Below are positions 60,703 through 64,000 of a stretch of DNA of 64,000 nucleotides, piece by piece; positions within the stretch are counted from its first letter, which is position 1; every line of letters begins with the position of its first letter. The DNA comes from Anaspis maculata (taxonomy: Eukaryota > Arthropoda > Insecta > Coleoptera > Scraptiidae), in assembly GCA_949128115.1 (NCBI GenBank), contig OX421962.1, positions 44,415,745-44,479,744 on the forward strand, written 5' to 3'. Position numbers and translations under genes: made by a program. The notes beneath the pieces were generated by a model. That model was not told the DNA's origin and did no database searches. It saw only the letters and a list, made by a program, of their open reading frames with translations.

Positions 60703-62017
60703 CAGGGTCCTGCAACAGTGCGTCGGGCTTTCCTAGCACCCTTACCTTGCAAAATAGAGAAAAAGGTGTAATACATAAAATTATTGATTTGAAAAGTTCT
60801 ACCTACTTCGTGTAATTATTTTCAACTATACAGGGTGTTCAACTTTTGCACTATAACAAAAACAAAGATTTTTCAACTCTCGAGCGGGCGTGCTTGAGGT
60901 TCAATTATACAGGTGTGCAAAATTTTTTACGAACTTCGCAAATTTCAAAATGTCATAGGTCATTTTTTTCAAATAGAATGCCGTCTTTTTATCTCACCAT
61001 TCGATAGCTTTTTTCTTCCTTTTACATTTTTACCAGAGATACCTTACCCCTAAATTTCATAATTCCAGAGATAATCGATAGTTTTGATGAAAATTGTCGT
61101 TTATTTGGATTTTTTATGTTCTTACTAGGTTCTGATACAGAAAATCATATGTCAAAATGAGCGCAACTCTCAATTTGACAGTTTGAAGGTTTTTGAAGTA
61201 GAGAAAACCGCTTTACTAAGCTCAATTTGAATTTTCTCCTTTCCATCGCGCAACGAAATTTTTTTTTTGGAGCATTTTCTTCAGATTGGAATTGACGCAG
61301 CTATTCAATAAAAAAAAACTTGTTCTTAGCATCAAGCCAAGCAAAATGTGTCAATCAGACATTTGTTAATGATCACCATGGCCTGCCCGGGGTGGAAAAT
61401 TTTAATAAATAGCACTTTTTATAAAAATTATCGATTATCTCGGAAAATATCAAATTTAGAGGTAGGGTACCTCTGGTAAAAATGGAAGAGGAGAAAAAAG
61501 CTATCGAATGGTGAAATAAAATAGGGAGCATTCTATTTGAAATAAATGACTGGCATTTTGAAATTTGCGAAGTTCGAAAAAAATTCTGAACACCCTGATC
61601 ACTGAATCCGAAGTTTTTTGTCATGAAATTATTCATCTCCTATTCGACTATTGTTGTGCCAAATTTCAGTCCTTGATTGAGAAAAACAAAGCTCCTACTA
61701 TTTTTCAAAACAAACCTTGAAATTACAAAAAAAATTATTTTTTTTTTAAGTTGGTAGCACTGCCACAAATTGAAAAACCAAAAATACGCTTAAGATAGAG
61801 CTTGAGAAGCTAAACAAGAAAATGAAATCAAAAGTGGGGCGTTTCATTTAAAAAAATCTTTGTTTTTGTTATAGCGCAAAAATGGAACACCTGCATAGTT
61901 GAAAATGATTTCATTGGTTAGAACATTTCAAATCAATAATTTTATGTATTATACTTTTGTCTCTATCTCGTAAGGGAAGGGCGCTAGGAGAGCCCGACGC
62001 ACTGTTGCAGGAGCCTG
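60703..62017. mobile_element. TA-flanked CAGGGTCCTGCAACAG foldback, 1.3 kb
   Basis: Ends CAGGGTCCTGCAACAGTGCG and the complement of CAGGCTCCTGCAACAGTGCG, flanked by TA. The arms pair further over AAATTATTGATTTGAAA and over an inner CAGGGTGTTCAACTTTTGC pair (60834), which indicates concentric structure. No coding. Confidence 0.8.
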
Positions 62018-62024
62018 TACTGTA

Positions 62025-62873
62025 CAGAGCGTTTCAGCGATGATAGCAAAAAATTTAACTGTGATTAGATCTCGTCAAAATATGGCGAAAACCTATATGT
62101 ATACCATTTTGCAATGTTCGGCCCAATGACGAGGATACAGTCTTTCAAAGTTCACTTTTTTCGAATTTCAAAAATTTGTAACTCAAGAACTTCTTGACGA
62201 GATTTTCTTAAATTCACCATAGACTGGTTTGTCGAAACCACCTACCGACCTGTCAAATTTTGAAAGGATCCAACCAGTGACTTAGCGTAGGAGTTACAGG
62301 GGTCAATACTTTGGAAGCATCGGAACGAAAGTTGACTTAAGGTGAAGGTGCCCCCCCCCCCCTATAACTTCTACGCTACTGGTTGGATTCTTCCAAAATT
62401 TGGCAGGTTGATAGATAATAAATTGGAAAAATTTCTCCATCCTTCTCAGAGTGGTGTAGTGGTGTTGTGACAGTAAAGGATTTTTTTATTTTTCTTTGAA
62501 TTACACCACAAATTATGGACTTCTTTGGCCAACCATGAGTATAAATAGCACAAGTTGTCACTTCTCAACCCTGACGATGCTTAACGGCGAAACCGGTTGG
62601 CCAAAGAAGTCCATAATTTGTGGTGTATTTCAAAGAAAAATAAAAAAAACCTTGATAGATAATGTTGATATCCAGATTATGCTGAATTTAAGCTAATTTT
62701 GTAAAAACGTTTTCAGGTTACAAATTTTTGAAATCCGAAAAAGTAAACTTTCAAGGGGTGTATCTTCGTTATTAGGCTGAACTTTGCAAAATGGTATACC
62801 TATAGGTTTTCGTCGTATTTTGACGAAATCTACACACAGTTGAATTTTTTGCTATCATCGGTGAAACACCCCG
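62025..62873. mobile_element. TA-flanked foldback related to 26476-27057
   Basis: Ends CAGAGCGTTTCAGCGATGAT and complement of CGGGGTGTTTCACCGATGAT, flanked by TA. The interior matches the 26.5-kb element. It is interrupted by a 232-bp insertion at 62420-62651. Confidence 0.8.
62420..62651 (+). mobile_element. 232-bp Penelope-like insertion with hammerhead-like core
   Basis: Flanked by a perfect 12-bp duplication TTGATAGATAAT (62408-62419, 62652-62663). The related foldback at 26.84 kb shows the unoccupied site. Arms of about 57 bp (62477-62534, 62595-62651) are inverted repeats around AATTATGGACTTCTTTGGCC. Between them lie TATAAATAG and the sequence CTGACGA (62571-62577) then GAAA (62589-62592), framed by CAACC/GGTTG. 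That order resembles hammerhead ribozyme cores in Penelope-like terminal repeats, but a proper stem III is not visible. Confidence 0.55.
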
Positions 62874-62875
62874 TA

Positions 62876-64000
62876 TAACTTAAACATGAATCCCCCCAAA
62901 AAATCACATGTTTTGTGTTTAAGTTTTCAAAAACCTAGCCGGAAACATAACTGACAAAAAAAAATTAAAACTGATGGTAAGAGTCATCAAATCTATTAAT
63001 CGAGCAAGTCGAGCAATAATACACTACGCTACTTTAGCAAGAGAAAGAGCCTTCTCCTGCTGTTTCTTAGCGGTCAGTTATCATCAGATTCAAATAGCCT
63101 GATTCAGTAGTTGTCAAGTGCATGTTGATGCCCGTCAAACAAAACTGTGGTCAAGGAAATTGTTTTTACTAATAGGTAAGCTGAGACAAAAACTCACGTG
63201 AACCACCAAAGTTGCACCAAAAATTAAACGCAAAACACACCTGATATTACATCTGAAAGCACTCGGTAACTCGTTGAAAATGACAGTACATTGCGATGTT
63301 TTGATCACCGTACCAAAACTTTGTTTTTGAAAACTGAAACTATTTCTATTTTGTTCCTTTGTTGTGAGGTTGAGTGGGAACACGCCTTTCCGTCGGTGAA
63401 CAAATAGGTTTTCATCAATAGACCTACTTGGCTGGCCAGGTCTGTTTTGTAGTCGGGGTCCCATTTTACGAAGAGATTTTTCAGATCAGCAGGAGCAGCG
63501 GGGCAGAAATTTTTTTATACGCTGCTGATAAAAGTCTGCATTTGTATATTGCAACCTCCTTGATTGCAACAGGGATATCCTCTAGGTATCTTATTCCTTT
63601 TTCCTTCATCTAGAAAAAAAGCTACTTAACCTCTCTTTTCCGGGATTCATTCATAACAAGATTTGGTAAGTACTTGCTGAAGATAAAACTCACCTTTTGG
63701 GCATGAACCACGGTATAGATGAATTGGAGATTAGAAAAGTGATACTCAAGCAATCTGCAAATACAACACACAAGTTCCCGAATTTTACAACAATAATAAA
63801 CACTGACATTGACAGTGACGAGTGACAGTTCCCGACTGTCATTTTATAGTCATTGCGGCAACAACGCCGGGCCCTGCTGAGGGTGATGAGTACATGTGGC
63901 TGTGGCAGCACCTCACGGTAATGTAGAACAGCTTTTGCTATTTTGTGAAAATAACCTTTCGTGGTATATATTATCGCGATTTTTTTTGCTCAATATTCCT
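62876..64000. other. gene-free right flank
   Basis: No gene, RNA or complete repeat was recognised. The minus-strand frame at 63135-63464 has no identifiable domain. Confidence 0.4.

Overview
The window reads as arthropod, most likely insect, nuclear DNA. It is AT-rich and non-operonic, with no bacterial or phage gene organisation. It has a eukaryotic tRNA-Leu gene with an oligo-T terminator, tRNA-derived SINEs, recurrent GGTAGGTACCTAC-type words, and a very dense load of inverted-repeat elements. A hemipteran such as a whitefly is my guess, but the species cannot be fixed from this sequence alone. I found no intact host protein-coding gene. Almost every long open frame is a shadow of a microsatellite or a palindrome arm.

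Layout. 1-7.2 kb: small foldbacks, a pogo-like MITE (4376-4908), a 118-bp tandem array and the first copy of a roughly 262-bp GC-box array. 7.3-9.7 kb: an uninterrupted AC dinucleotide tract of 2412 bp. 10-20 kb: several foldbacks, including a TTAA-flanked one, and little else. 20.4-23.8 kb: a 3.4-kb palindrome with a mirrored short ORF and TATA box in each arm. 24-28.8 kb: a second 262-bp array, interrupted by a 3.06-kb TA-flanked palindrome that itself carries a 0.6-kb palindrome. 29.5-39 kb: further foldbacks and two large palindromes. 41.7-46.6 kb: another TTAA-flanked foldback, then a hAT-like element with 8-bp target duplications that landed inside a small hairpin and carries a third array copy. 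46.7-49.7 kb: two adjacent palindromes. 50.3 kb: tRNA-Leu(UAG). 51.7-54.5 kb: the key element. 54.5-58.6 kb: a Penelope-like reverse-transcriptase remnant, a possible first exon, a local duplication and two SINEs. 59-63 kb: TA-flanked foldbacks, one holding a Penelope-like insertion with a 12-bp target duplication.

The most notable system is the 2794-bp DNA transposon at 51737-54530. It has 129-bp terminal inverted repeats beginning CACGG and a 4-bp GATT target duplication. Its single 751-codon minus-strand frame joins an N-terminal cysteine-rich region, laid out like the RAG1 N-terminal zinc domain, to a DDE-type transposase whose H-x4-H followed by E resembles the RAG1/CMC catalytic core. 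Two in-frame TAG codons break it. I infer relationship to the N-RAG-TP/Chapaev (CMC) transposons that share the N-terminal region of vertebrate RAG1.

By my own sum of coordinates, about a third of the window (about 21 kb) lies in inverted-repeat structures. They are often nested, and several can be placed by empty sites preserved in paralogous sequence or in the opposite palindrome arm.
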